Source of the DNA: a virus
DNA length: 39,853 bases
Virus record (IMG/VR): IMGVR_UViG_3300010885_049073
Location: 1-39,853 of that record
Direction: 5' to 3' (one strand)
Of the stretch, positions 22,707-30,152 are shown in pieces (position 1 is the stretch's first letter; every line of letters begins with the position of its first letter). Both the position numbers and the translations under genes were made by a program. Under the pieces are notes generated by a model that worked only from the letters and a program-made list of their open reading frames with translations, was not told the DNA's origin and did no database searches.

Positions 22707-23095
22707 TGACACAGAAAGACGGTGCCGCTGACACAGCCGCACCCGAACCAACAGTCGATCGCGGCGAACACGGTGAAGGCGTCCTCGGACGATGGGAACC
22801 GTTTACGGACGCGGAGCAAATGATTCTCCGCGAATGCGTCAGAGAGTTTGTCGACCGCGTACTGCATCAAGCCGGACAGGACTTGATTGATCCGGAGTAC
22901 CGCGACGACGCGGCACTAACCATGCTTGGCGCCGCGAACATGATGTGCGAACTGGATGAGGCCCGCGGCGACGTGACCCCCAACTACGAAGTGTTTGCAA
23001 TGTCAGCGCAGCTAATCAGTAACGGCAGGTACGCGGAAACGCTGAAGGAAATGTCGGACACCAGCGCAGAGGACGAAGACGATGCCAGCAAGTAG
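22706..23095 (+). CDS. Hypothetical acidic protein, first gene of replication operon
   Basis: A 129-residue acidic protein with SD GAAAGAGG, ATG 22706. The body is helical (EPFTDAEQMILRECVREFVDRVLHQAGQDLIDPEYRDDAALTMLGAANMM) with an acidic tail (SAEDEDDASK). No family recognised. Confidence 0.7.
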   Translation: MTQKDGAADTAAPEPTVDRGEHGEGVLGRWEPFTDAEQMILRECVREFVDRVLHQAGQDLIDPEYRDDAALTMLGAANMMCELDEARGDVTPNYEVFAMSAQLISNGRYAETLKEMSDTSAEDEDDASK

Positions 23096-23657
23096 CGTCG
23101 CCGGCATCCCCGAACGCCTCGCACTCGTTGGCGGGATGGGCGCCGGCAAGACACACGTAGCGCAGCTTCTTGAGCAGCGAGGATGGACACGCCTAAGCTT
23201 CGCCAAGCCACTGAAGGCAGCAGCCGCCGAACTGATGGATAAGCCCAGCCGTGAGCTGCTGCAAGCACTCAGTGAGGTGACGCGCAACGTCGAGCCACAC
23301 CCGCTGGTCGAGGCAATGGCACAGCGTCTACGTGAGCTTGACGAAACCGCCACGTTTGAGCGGCAGCCAATCAACCTGGTAGTTGATGATGTTCGCTTCC
23401 CCGACGAGGCCCGCATGTTGGAGGATGCCGGCTTCACTGTTCTTCGCGTGGTTGCCCCATCCGAAGTTCGCTGGAAGCGATGCACGATGAACGGTCGGGC
23501 CCAGAACCGCGGGCAGTTCTATCACCAGTCAGAGATTGCGCTACGCAACTTCTCGTTTCCTGAGTTTCGCAACTACCGCCCCGGCTCACCACTAGGTCTT
23601 AATGATCAGGAGCTGCTGAAGCTGGTTGCGCAAGCAGCGGAGGGAGTAGCAGCATGA
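23082..23657 (+). CDS. Deoxynucleoside monophosphate kinase-like P-loop protein
   Basis: A 191-residue protein with Walker A GGMGAGKT (residues 17-24), followed by RLSFAKPLKAAAAELM, the acidic strand NLVVDDVRFPDEARMLEDAGFTVLRVV, and R-rich lid (RWKRCTMNGRAQNRG). This matches phage dNMP kinases, which phosphorylate dNMP to dNDP for DNA synthesis. It starts inside the previous gene (14-base overlap). Confidence 0.8.
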   Translation: MPASSVAGIPERLALVGGMGAGKTHVAQLLEQRGWTRLSFAKPLKAAAAELMDKPSRELLQALSEVTRNVEPHPLVEAMAQRLRELDETATFERQPINLVVDDVRFPDEARMLEDAGFTVLRVVAPSEVRWKRCTMNGRAQNRGQFYHQSEIALRNFSFPEFRNYRPGSPLGLNDQELLKLVAQAAEGVAA

Positions 23658-24514
23658 GCTTCACTCTTGTCGACGTTAACTACATGTCGCCGTCGCAGGC
23701 GTCAACGATGGTCGGATGCGAACGCAAGTGGTGGCATTCGTACGTTGACGGAATCAAAGAACCCAGCAGCGAACCGCTTGCTATGGGGGGCGGCTTTGCC
23801 CTCGCTTTGGAAGATCAAGATGTTGACGCCGGGCTGCGCGAGTACGTTGCGCGCCGGCCAGCGATGAGCGACTGGATTGATGCAAGCCTTTACGAACGTC
23901 AGGAATGGATTGGTCGCGCAACCATCATGCGCGCTTTCGACGGGTACACGTTCCGTTGGCCGGATGTTGACGTTGAACGCGAAGTGACATACCTGGTGAA
24001 CCTGCCGGACACTGAGCGACTGCTGCAATGCCGCGTCGACGGCGTACATCCCGAGTATCAGATTGAGGACAAGCTTCGGTCAGGTACGGCAATGCGATCG
24101 GACGCGTTGGAGAATGAGGTGCGGCAGGGCTTCCAACTTACCGCTGAGATTTACGGCAGGTGGCGCAGCACCGGCGAGCTGGTGCCCGTGCATCTGCGAT
24201 GCGTTAAGAAGTGCGACCCGCGCAAATACAAAGAATGCCAATCATTTGATGAGGTTAATGAAGTGGCCGCGGCACACTTTGATCAGGAGGCAAGTTTTCA
24301 AGAGTTTGTTGCCACGCGCACCGTTGATCAGCTTCGCGAGTTTGAGCGTGACGCCGTTGAGCTATGCAGGCGCGCAGACCGCCTCGGCGCGAGCGACACG
24401 CCTGCCGGCGCGAAGAACACATCGAACTGCCACGCGTACGGGCGAGCGTGCCCGGTACTTGATCTTTGTCAGGGAATGTCAACCGAGAAGGGAAACGATG
24501 GGACTACCAACTAA
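23654..24514 (+). CDS. Cas4/RecB-like PD-(D/E)XK exonuclease with Fe-S cysteines
   Basis: A 286-residue nuclease. Motifs: D129 (CRVDGV), E138-x-K140 (QIEDKLRSG) and Q161...Y167 (QLTAEIY) form the RecB-family PD-(D/E)XK active site. Cys22 (GCERKWW), Cys259, Cys266 and Cys272 (C...GRACPVLDLC) have the layout of a Cas4/AddB 4Fe-4S cluster. It directly precedes a Sak4-like ATPase and an SSB-like protein, a frequent phage recombination cassette in which the exonuclease makes 3' single strands for annealing. Confidence 0.85.
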   Translation: MSFTLVDVNYMSPSQASTMVGCERKWWHSYVDGIKEPSSEPLAMGGGFALALEDQDVDAGLREYVARRPAMSDWIDASLYERQEWIGRATIMRAFDGYTFRWPDVDVEREVTYLVNLPDTERLLQCRVDGVHPEYQIEDKLRSGTAMRSDALENEVRQGFQLTAEIYGRWRSTGELVPVHLRCVKKCDPRKYKECQSFDEVNEVAAAHFDQEASFQEFVATRTVDQLREFERDAVELCRRADRLGASDTPAGAKNTSNCHAYGRACPVLDLCQGMSTEKGNDGTTN

Positions 24515-25238
24515 AGCAACGAAGAACAGTGCAGAAAGCATGTCAGCCGACAGGCTGCGCGCAGTGATTTACGGAAGGCCGGGCGCCGGCAAGACAACAC
24601 TTGCCGCCGGCTGGTATCCAGCAACAAACCTGATCATCGACTTGGAGGGCGGTACACGAATGCTGCCGGGCGAGCATTTTGTGATGCGACCAAAGACGTA
24701 CTCCGAGTTCATGGCAATCGTCAACGACCTGGTGACAGGTACGCACGACTTCACAACCGTCACCGTCGATACCGTCGACAACCTTGTCCGCATGGCTGAC
24801 AGTGAGGCCGGCCAGCGCGGAGGGAAGGTTGCCGCAGGGCTCGTCGACTACGGGAAGGGCTTGGCTGACCGTGACGCGACAGTGCTGCGCGACATTCGCC
24901 GGCTGCTGTCAACCGACCTCGGGGTGCTGCTGGTTGCGCATCCGACGACCGTGACGGAAGAGAAGGATGGCAAGTCAACGGAGCGGCTGTATCCGCGCAT
25001 TGATCCGAACGATCGAATCAGGCAGGAACTGCTTGGCCTTGTTGATTTTGTGCTTCACGTTCGCAAGGACGATCACGTAATCCAAACCGGCGGTGATCCG
25101 TCGGTTGAAACGAAGCGACGCGTCGACCTGCCGGATGAGGTTTCGGCGGACGCGCGTGAGCTGGCTGTCGCAGTGTCGAAGGGCATTGCGGGGCTTGATG
25201 CAACACCAAAGAAAGCTGCCGCGAAAGCGGCAGCGTAA
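24498..25238 (+). CDS. Sak4-like RecA-fold ATPase (single-strand annealing/recombination)
   Basis: A 246-residue protein. Walker A GRPGAGKT (26-33), NLIIDLEGG, and Walker B-type strand FTTVTVDTVDNLV place it in the AAA_24/Sak4 family, the short RecA-core proteins that promote phage recombination with SSB. The SD GAGAAGGG precedes ATG 24498. The start overlaps the nuclease gene by 17 bases. Lies in the exonuclease-Sak4-SSB cassette. Confidence 0.8.
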   Translation: MGLPTKATKNSAESMSADRLRAVIYGRPGAGKTTLAAGWYPATNLIIDLEGGTRMLPGEHFVMRPKTYSEFMAIVNDLVTGTHDFTTVTVDTVDNLVRMADSEAGQRGGKVAAGLVDYGKGLADRDATVLRDIRRLLSTDLGVLLVAHPTTVTEEKDGKSTERLYPRIDPNDRIRQELLGLVDFVLHVRKDDHVIQTGGDPSVETKRRVDLPDEVSADARELAVAVSKGIAGLDATPKKAAAKAAA

Positions 25239-25262
25239 CTCGACAGTAAGGGTGGTAAGTAG

Positions 25263-25781
25263 ATGAGTTCGCTTGAGGCAGTTTGGTCAACGGTGGAAAC
25301 TGGTGGCGGTGAGTTCACCGAAGAGGTGGCACCGCAGCCCGGCATGTACGACGTGTCGATCAGTGAGGGCAAGTTCTTCACTAGCCAGAAGGGTGAGCAT
25401 GTGATTGTCGTTACGTTCCGTATGGACTCGGGGCAGGCGTGGTCAGATGTTCGCGTTCTTACTCAGAACGGTGAGCCGCAGGAGGGTCGAATCAAGGCGG
25501 CGAAGGTGATGCTTTCGCAGCTTGGCATCAACGATGCGGCGCCAAGCAACCTGGACTCGCGCCTCGGGGCGCTGGTTGGTTCACGGTTCAAGGTTGAAGT
25601 GACGGCGAGTGATCGAATCAATCAGGTCACGGGTCAGCCGTACATCAGTACGCAGGTTGTTGGTGCTGGCGCACCGGCTGCTGCACCGGCGCAGGATCGC
25701 CCGGTTGCCGCTGGCCCGATGCCTCAGTGGGATTCGCAGCCGCCCGCGTCTGCGAAGCCAGCTACTGACGTTCCGTTCTAA
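25263..25781 (+). CDS. SSB-like single-strand DNA-binding protein
   Basis: A 172-residue protein resembling DUF669-type phage proteins. The OB-like body (GMYDVSISEGKFFTSQKGEHVIVVTFRM ... LGALVGSRFKVEVTASDRINQVTGQPYISTQVVG) is followed by an Ala/Pro-rich disordered linker and ends in TDVPF, resembling the SSB C-terminal tip (DDDIPF) that recruits partner proteins. Tip and position after Sak4 support an SSB function. Confidence 0.75.
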   Translation: MSSLEAVWSTVETGGGEFTEEVAPQPGMYDVSISEGKFFTSQKGEHVIVVTFRMDSGQAWSDVRVLTQNGEPQEGRIKAAKVMLSQLGINDAAPSNLDSRLGALVGSRFKVEVTASDRINQVTGQPYISTQVVGAGAPAAAPAQDRPVAAGPMPQWDSQPPASAKPATDVPF

Positions 25782-26759
25782 GTGCTGGGCGTGCAAGCTC
25801 CCGCTGCCGCTCGCGCGGCGGCGGGGCTTCCGTCCGCACGTTACGCAGTACCGATGCCTCAGCGCCGTATGGCGGAGTGCCATCTGACGGCTTTGATGGG
25901 TGCATCCGGCGATGGCTTGATTGAGGTTCGGTGCAAGGCGCAGCGCGGGATGCGACAGTTTTTCTTTGATGATGCGCGCAGCGCCGCACGGTTTGCGGTT
26001 GATGAGGGCGCGTCAACCGACGTGTATTACGGGGTGCTGCGCAGGGCGAAGCGTGCCGGCGGGCGCGCGGCCCTTGTCGACTCGTCACTGTGGGTTTGGG
26101 CTGAGTGCGACACGGAGACAGCTTTGGTTCGCGCACTTGACATGCGGTTTCCGCCGCCGCTGATTGTTCGGTCGAGCTGGGGGAAGGGTCACTGCTACTG
26201 GCCGCTTAGTTCCCCACTGCCGCTCGACCTGGTGGAGAGGGCGAACCGTCGCCTGGCGTTTCACTTGGGCGCTGACCCTCGGGCAACGGATGCTGCGCGC
26301 ATTCTGCGAGTGGCCGGCACGTTCAACCATAAGTACGATCCGCCAACTGCGGTTGCGATAACTCGCTGGGAGGTTGGCGGCGGATGCGTTGTACCGTCCC
26401 GGCTTGTGGGCGAGCTTCCTGATCCTGCACCACCTAAGAGCTTGCCGGTTACGACGCCGGCGCGCAGGTTTGGGAAGGATGGGGTGCGCGAGCAGCTTCT
26501 TGAGGTGCCGGCCCGCGAGTACGTGTTTAAGTTGACGGGCCGCGAGGTGCTGCACGACATGGCGCAGTGCCCGTTTCACAACGGGGGGCGCGAGCGAACA
26601 CCAAGCCTGCACGTTGGCGGGCCCGCCGGCAACCTGTGGCACTGCTTTGGCTGCAACATTGGTGGCGACGTGTTCACGTTTGCCGGGAAGCTTTGGGGCG
26701 TTGACGATCGCAGCGATTTTCCACGAATCAAAGCGCGACTTGTTGAGGAACTGGCATGA
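25782..26759 (+). CDS. Primase: archaeo-eukaryotic (RepB-like) domain with C-terminal CHC2 zinc finger
   Basis: A 325-residue protein. E108/D110 (WVWAECDTE), the GKGHCYWPL motif (H137) and DPRATDAARILRVAGTFNHK mark a RepB/PrimPol-type primase domain (~residues 30-200). The C-terminal part (~255-325) holds CPFH...CFGC (C263, H266, C288, C291), the CHC2 zinc finger normally at the N-terminus of DnaG. It makes primers for replication together with the next gene. GTG 25782 abuts the preceding stop. ATG 25854 or 25869 are alternatives, because residues 1-25 are low complexity. Confidence 0.8.
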   Translation: MLGVQAPAAARAAAGLPSARYAVPMPQRRMAECHLTALMGASGDGLIEVRCKAQRGMRQFFFDDARSAARFAVDEGASTDVYYGVLRRAKRAGGRAALVDSSLWVWAECDTETALVRALDMRFPPPLIVRSSWGKGHCYWPLSSPLPLDLVERANRRLAFHLGADPRATDAARILRVAGTFNHKYDPPTAVAITRWEVGGGCVVPSRLVGELPDPAPPKSLPVTTPARRFGKDGVREQLLEVPAREYVFKLTGREVLHDMAQCPFHNGGRERTPSLHVGGPAGNLWHCFGCNIGGDVFTFAGKLWGVDDRSDFPRIKARLVEELA

Positions 26760-27574
26760 CCGATTCGTGGTCAATGGTGGAGGCGCCGCAGCGAACGTAT
26801 CGGCTGACAACACTTGCGGATGTTCACCCGAAGCCGATCCGGTGGATGATGCCGGGCCGGATTCCGTTTGGTGGTTTGACGATCCTTGCTGGCCGACCGG
26901 GGCAGGGGAAGAGCCAACTGTCCCTGGCGGTTGCGTCGAGGCTGACGACGCAGGATACGGACGTGCTGCTGATTGGTGCGGAGGACGGGCTTGAGGACAC
27001 GGTGCGCCCACGGATGGTGGCGACTGGCGCTGACCTGACGCGCGTGCATTCCTTTGACCCGTGGGTTGATGATCGTGAAGACATGGCATTGCTGCCTGAT
27101 GATGTGCCGCTACTTGAGGACGCGGTGCGGGAGCTTGGTGTTGGGCTTGTAATCATTGATCCGGTTGTCGCGCATTTGTCGCCCGAACTCAACTCGCACA
27201 GTGATCACTCGCTAAGGCAGGCGATGGCGCCGTTGGCGCGGATGGCACGGTCGACCGGCGTGGCGGTGATCTGCGTGTCGCACTTGAAGAAGGGGAGGGA
27301 CGGCGGGCCGCTTGACTGGGTTGGCGGGTCGGTTGCGTTTACTGGGACGGCGAGGTCGGTGCTGCTGTTCGGGAAACTCAATCAGCCGGAGGATGTGAAC
27401 TATGAGAAGTACCGTTATCTGGTGCATGTGAAGTGCAACGGGGCGCCGTTGGCGCCGACGCTGGCGTGCGAGGTGGAGTCGGTGACGGTTGAGGATTCCG
27501 GCATGAGCATTCCAACGTCGAGGGTTGTGGCGCGTGAAGAGCGACCTTCAGTGTGGGCTGGGGGGTTGGAGTAA
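26756..27574 (+). CDS. RepA/DnaB-like replicative helicase-type ATPase (AAA_25)
   Basis: A 272-residue protein, ATGA-coupled to the primase. Walker A AGRPGQGKS (45-53), then VLLIGAEDG, Walker B LVIIDP (D135), the sensor region GVAVICVSHLKKG and GSVAFTGTARSVLLF. This is the AAA_25/RepA family of RecA-fold hexameric helicases. It should work with the primase to unwind the fork. Shorter than DnaB (~450): no DnaB N-terminal domain, as expected for the RepA type. Confidence 0.85.
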   Translation: MTDSWSMVEAPQRTYRLTTLADVHPKPIRWMMPGRIPFGGLTILAGRPGQGKSQLSLAVASRLTTQDTDVLLIGAEDGLEDTVRPRMVATGADLTRVHSFDPWVDDREDMALLPDDVPLLEDAVRELGVGLVIIDPVVAHLSPELNSHSDHSLRQAMAPLARMARSTGVAVICVSHLKKGRDGGPLDWVGGSVAFTGTARSVLLFGKLNQPEDVNYEKYRYLVHVKCNGAPLAPTLACEVESVTVEDSGMSIPTSRVVAREERPSVWAGGLE

Positions 27575-27777
27575 TGGGCGACGTGATTCAGTTTCCATCG
27601 GCGGCGCCGATGGGCGCTAGATACTTAACGAAGCGTGAGGTTGCGGAGCATCTGCGGGTGAGTGTTCGCAGCGTTGAGAGGTATCACGCTGACGGCTTGC
27701 CGCACTACCGTTTGAGGGGCATCAATCTGTACCGGGTTGACCTGGTGGATGCTTGGGTTCACAACCAGCAGGTTTGA
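27574..27777 (+). CDS. Excisionase-like MerR-type HTH protein
   Basis: A 67-residue protein. YLTKREVAEHLRVSVRSVERYHADGLPHYRLRGINLYRVDLVDAWV is an HTH_17 winged helix, as in recombination directionality factors. ATG 27574 overlaps the previous stop by one base (TAATG). It immediately precedes the integrase, supporting an excisionase role. Confidence 0.75.
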   Translation: MGDVIQFPSAAPMGARYLTKREVAEHLRVSVRSVERYHADGLPHYRLRGINLYRVDLVDAWVHNQQV

Positions 27778-27802
27778 CAGGAGTGACACATTCGGGTAGT
27801 GT
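27774..27802 (+). promoter_or_regulatory. Integrase promoter, probably leaderless
   Basis: TTGACA (27774-27779), 17-bp spacer, TAGTGT (27797-27802), then seven bases to ATG 27810. The consensus -35 and spacing give a start at the initiation codon. A weak inverted GACAC/GTGTC pair lies in the spacer and -10 region. The promoter overlaps the end of the excisionase-like gene, so the integrase can be expressed without it. Confidence 0.75.
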
Positions 27803-27809
27803 CGCCCGC

Positions 27810-28856
27810 ATGACTGTATTCAAACATAAGCAAACAGGTAGGTGGGTCGCGCAGGTTTACGATCCAGCAATCGGCAAGCGTCGCCAGGTCGGGACGTTCA
27901 TGTCGAAGGGCGAAGCGCGACGCGCGGAGCAGGCGGCTATGTCGCGTCCAACGGGCAACATGACATGCGACGAATGGCGCACGGAATGGCTCAAGACAGA
28001 ATCGTGGAAGGAGTCAACGCGGATTCACAACACGGAGCGAACGCAACTGTTCTCTAGCGTTCACGGACGCCGGCAGCTTCGGGCGTTCAATCGCAAGCTT
28101 GCTCGCGCGTGGATCACCGAGCATCCCGCCACACACGGGCCGCTGTCTGCAATGTTTGGCGCCGCGCTGTACGAGGACGATGAGGCGGGGCGACCGCTGA
28201 TTGAGTTCAACCCATTCAGCAAGCTGGTTAAGCGCACGACGGCGAAGCGTGACCTGCGCAGCGAATGGCTGACGGCAGCAAACATTGACGAGTTGCAGGA
28301 GGCCGCGTTGCAGGTTCACGGGCCAATCACCGGCGCGCTACTTGCCGGCATGATTTTGTTCGCAGCCGAAACCGGGGTGAGGCCCGGCGAAATGTTTGCG
28401 CTGACGCGTGGCAAGCTCGACGCGAACGACGGGCGACTGCTGATTGACTGCGCTGCCGACAGCAAGACGCGCACGATCACAACACCGAAGAACGGGCTGG
28501 CCCGTGAGATAGTGCTGTCGGAGAGGGCCGCAGCCGCAGCCGCGTCAGCGCCGCGCTTCGGGTCAAGTGACCTGGTGTTCACCACACCCTCGGGGGCCGC
28601 GTTCTGGCAGCCAACGCTCAGTTACTACTGGCGTCCCGTTGCCGGCGCCGCGGATCGGCGTGACATGCAGTTTTACGAGCTGCGGCACTACTGCGCAACG
28701 CAGCTTCTTGAGGCCGGCGTCGACGAGAGTGACGTTGGCGTGCAGCTCGGCCACTCCAACGGGCAGCTTGTCCGCGAGGTGTACGGCCATCCATCAAAGC
28801 GTGCCGCACTCAACCGGGTGCAGGACAAACTAAACGAGGGGAGAGAAGCAGCATGA
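27810..28856 (+). CDS. int: Tyrosine site-specific recombinase (integrase)
   Basis: A 348-residue protein. N-terminal arm-binding part (FKHKQTGRWVAQVYDPAIGKRRQVGTF), core-binding helical domain, then the catalytic domain with R191 (TGVRPGEM), K227 (TTPKNGL), Y289-x-x-R292-H (YELRHYCATQLL), H315 (LGHS) and nucleophile Y325 (VYGHPS). The first His of the HxxR box is Tyr, as in many actinophage integrases. It mediates attP x attB recombination. ATG 27810 fits promoter spacing. Confidence 0.93.
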   Translation: MTVFKHKQTGRWVAQVYDPAIGKRRQVGTFMSKGEARRAEQAAMSRPTGNMTCDEWRTEWLKTESWKESTRIHNTERTQLFSSVHGRRQLRAFNRKLARAWITEHPATHGPLSAMFGAALYEDDEAGRPLIEFNPFSKLVKRTTAKRDLRSEWLTAANIDELQEAALQVHGPITGALLAGMILFAAETGVRPGEMFALTRGKLDANDGRLLIDCAADSKTRTITTPKNGLAREIVLSERAAAAAASAPRFGSSDLVFTTPSGAAFWQPTLSYYWRPVAGAADRRDMQFYELRHYCATQLLEAGVDESDVGVQLGHSNGQLVREVYGHPSKRAALNRVQDKLNEGREAA

Positions 28857-29146
28857 GCAGAATCACCATTGGGTTTGGAAGCGTCGACGTGATCGTGGGA
28901 TGGGATCAGGGAGGCTTCTTTGCGCAAGTGTGGGACGGTGGCAACGAGGAACGGGAACTGCTGTCGATCGGGCTTGGGCCCACAAAGATCACAACGGTTC
29001 GCGCGTTGCGTCACCGGATGGGACGCTACGCCGAAGTGGTTGACGAGCAGGTCGCGGACGTGCTTCGCAGCCATGCGAGCATGTTTGATCAGGACACTGA
29101 GGTTTACGTCATGTACCTTGACAGCGGCGTGCAGGTAGCGGGATGA
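28853..29146 (+). CDS. Hypothetical protein downstream of integrase
   Basis: A 97-residue beta-rich protein (ITIGFGSVDVIVGWDQGGFFAQVW), ATGA-coupled to the integrase. Function unknown. Confidence 0.7.
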   Translation: MSRITIGFGSVDVIVGWDQGGFFAQVWDGGNEERELLSIGLGPTKITTVRALRHRMGRYAEVVDEQVADVLRSHASMFDQDTEVYVMYLDSGVQVAG

Positions 29147-29346
29147 GTGCGTACGCTCAGAAGAGCCGCGGGTTCTCACTGCGGGGGTTCAACGGTTATC
29201 GCAACTGCTACTGCGGTAGGCCGGGGAAGGTCAGCGAATACATGATGGGTCGGCTCAGTGCGAGCCTGTGCGTGCAGCATGCGAAGGAAGCCCGGCAGCT
29301 TTGGGTGCAGCATCTGTGCAGCATGGATGAGCAGAAAGCCGCATAG
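29143..29346 (+). CDS. Small hypothetical protein
   Basis: A 67-residue basic protein with CYCG...CVQH, a possible zinc site, and a helical C-terminus. ATGA-coupled. Last gene before the attP candidate and terminator. Function unknown. Confidence 0.7.
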   Translation: MSAYAQKSRGFSLRGFNGYRNCYCGRPGKVSEYMMGRLSASLCVQHAKEARQLWVQHLCSMDEQKAA

Positions 29347-29351
29347 CTACT

Positions 29352-29392
29352 GGTCGAGTCGGGGGTGTTGATCCTGTCTCCCCGACTCGACC
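29352..29392. other. attP candidate with 13-bp inverted repeat and tRNA-3'-end-like core
   Basis: GGTCGAGTCGGGG (29352-29364) and CCCCGACTCGACC (29380-29392) are perfect arms about a 15-base loop. The segment GATCCTGTCTCCCCGAC (29370-29386) resembles the 3' end of an actinobacterial proline tRNA (ATCCTGTCACCCCGACC type) with one or two differences. Its position 0.5 kb after int, in non-coding DNA, is typical of attP. The hairpin could alternatively be a terminator arm or RNA-stability structure. Confidence 0.45.
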
Positions 29393-29393
29393 T

Positions 29394-29409
29394 GAAACAT
29401 CCGACACAC
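29394..29409 (-). promoter_or_regulatory. Operator-like 16-mer, site 5 (opposite strand)
   Basis: On the minus strand GTGTGTCGGATGTTTC matches site 1 at 13 of 16 positions. It lies between the attP candidate and the terminator. Confidence 0.5.
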
Positions 29410-29413
29410 CCTG

Positions 29414-29446
29414 ACGAGCCCCGCCAACAGCGGGGCTCGTTCTGTT
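29414..29446 (+). terminator. Strong terminator of the replication/integration operon
   Basis: ACGAGCCCCGC (29414-29424), CAACA loop, GCGGGGCTCGT (29430-29440): an 11-bp perfect stem followed by T-rich TCTGTTT. Confidence 0.85.
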
Positions 29447-29476
29447 TCTGGCGGTAACGACGGCGCATCTGAGGCT

Positions 29477-29501
29477 TGAAACACGGTGTTTCAGGTGTGT
29501 C
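29477..29501 (+). promoter_or_regulatory. Perfect dyad plus operator-like 16-mer, site 6
   Basis: TGAAACAC-G-GTGTTTCA (29477-29493) is a perfect 8-bp inverted repeat. Its right arm begins the 16-mer GTGTTTCAGGTGTGTC (29486-29501), which differs from site 1 at one base. It lies upstream of the 29536 operon and should control it. Confidence 0.6.
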
Positions 29502-29521
29502 TGATCGTCCGATCCGGCTGG

Positions 29522-29535
29522 CATTATTTTGATTC
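29522..29535 (+). promoter_or_regulatory. Possible leaderless -10 box
   Basis: CATTAT (29522-29527) lies eight bases before GTG 29536. No convincing -35 was seen. The spacing matches the other leaderless starts in this genome. Confidence 0.4.
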
Positions 29536-29934
29536 GTGACAGCATTACGACAGCATCAGGGCGCAAAGAAAGCGGAGGTGGTCTTCAGCTTCATGGTGCG
29601 TCAAAGGCTTCGGGAAACGAGCCAGAACGCGCACGCCCTAGTCGTCGAGCGGCTGAGAAGCGCCGAAGTGCAGGGGGGTGCCGCGACACCATCCGGCCTG
29701 GCGGCAGAGATTCGTTCGCTTGCCAAGTTGCAGGACGCCGCCCGCCGGCAACACGGCCCGGTGAAGGCGCGCACGATGAGCGAGGTTCACCACTGCTACG
29801 TCACGATTGCCGCAACCGCAATCATCCTTGCGGAACGCGCAACACGGCCAACCGAGCTGCGACGAGGGAAGAAGTCGTCAACCGATAAGTACCGTGCGCC
29901 GGACTTCACCGTGCCGGACGATGTGGTCGCGTGA
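29536..29934 (+). CDS. Hypothetical protein under separate operator control
   Basis: A 132-residue basic, helical protein (FSFMVRQRLRETSQNAHALVVERLRSAEVQGG; LAAEIRSLAKLQDAARRQHG), with C-terminal FTVPDDVVA. GTG 29536 fits a leaderless message; ATG 29593 is an alternative. It has its own operator and would be expressed outside the main early operons, perhaps in lysogens. Function unknown. Confidence 0.6.
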   Translation: MTALRQHQGAKKAEVVFSFMVRQRLRETSQNAHALVVERLRSAEVQGGAATPSGLAAEIRSLAKLQDAARRQHGPVKARTMSEVHHCYVTIAATAIILAERATRPTELRRGKKSSTDKYRAPDFTVPDDVVA

Positions 29935-30152
29935 CTGACATTGCATCCATTGTCGAAGTGCGGCTCGACGACGGGCACACCGTTCGCGGACGCGTAACGA
30001 TGATCAGTCCAGGCTGGTTGACTTTGGTGGCCGGCGCCGGCACCTGGCATGTGCGGCGCGAGCGGGTTCTATTTTTGGAACCAGTCGGTAGTTCGCAGTT
30101 CGCTGATGATCGCGGCAGTCAAGGGGTTAAGGGCTTTAGCGAGACTGGCTGA
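29931..30152 (+). CDS. Small Sm-like-fold candidate protein
   Basis: A 73-residue protein, GTGA-coupled. VEVRLDDGHTVRGRVTMISPGWLTLVAGAGTWHVRRERVLFLEPV alternates like an LSm/Hfq-type five-strand barrel (L.DG..V.G.V). Its last 28 codons overlap the converging leftward gene at 30069-30302. Fold is a weak inference. Confidence 0.6.
   Translation: MTDIASIVEVRLDDGHTVRGRVTMISPGWLTLVAGAGTWHVRRERVLFLEPVGSSQFADDRGSQGVKGFSETG

Noticed and set aside
26085-27089. 334-codon leftward ORF opposite primase and helicase
   Set aside because: Antisense shadow; the + strand has clear motifs in both genes.
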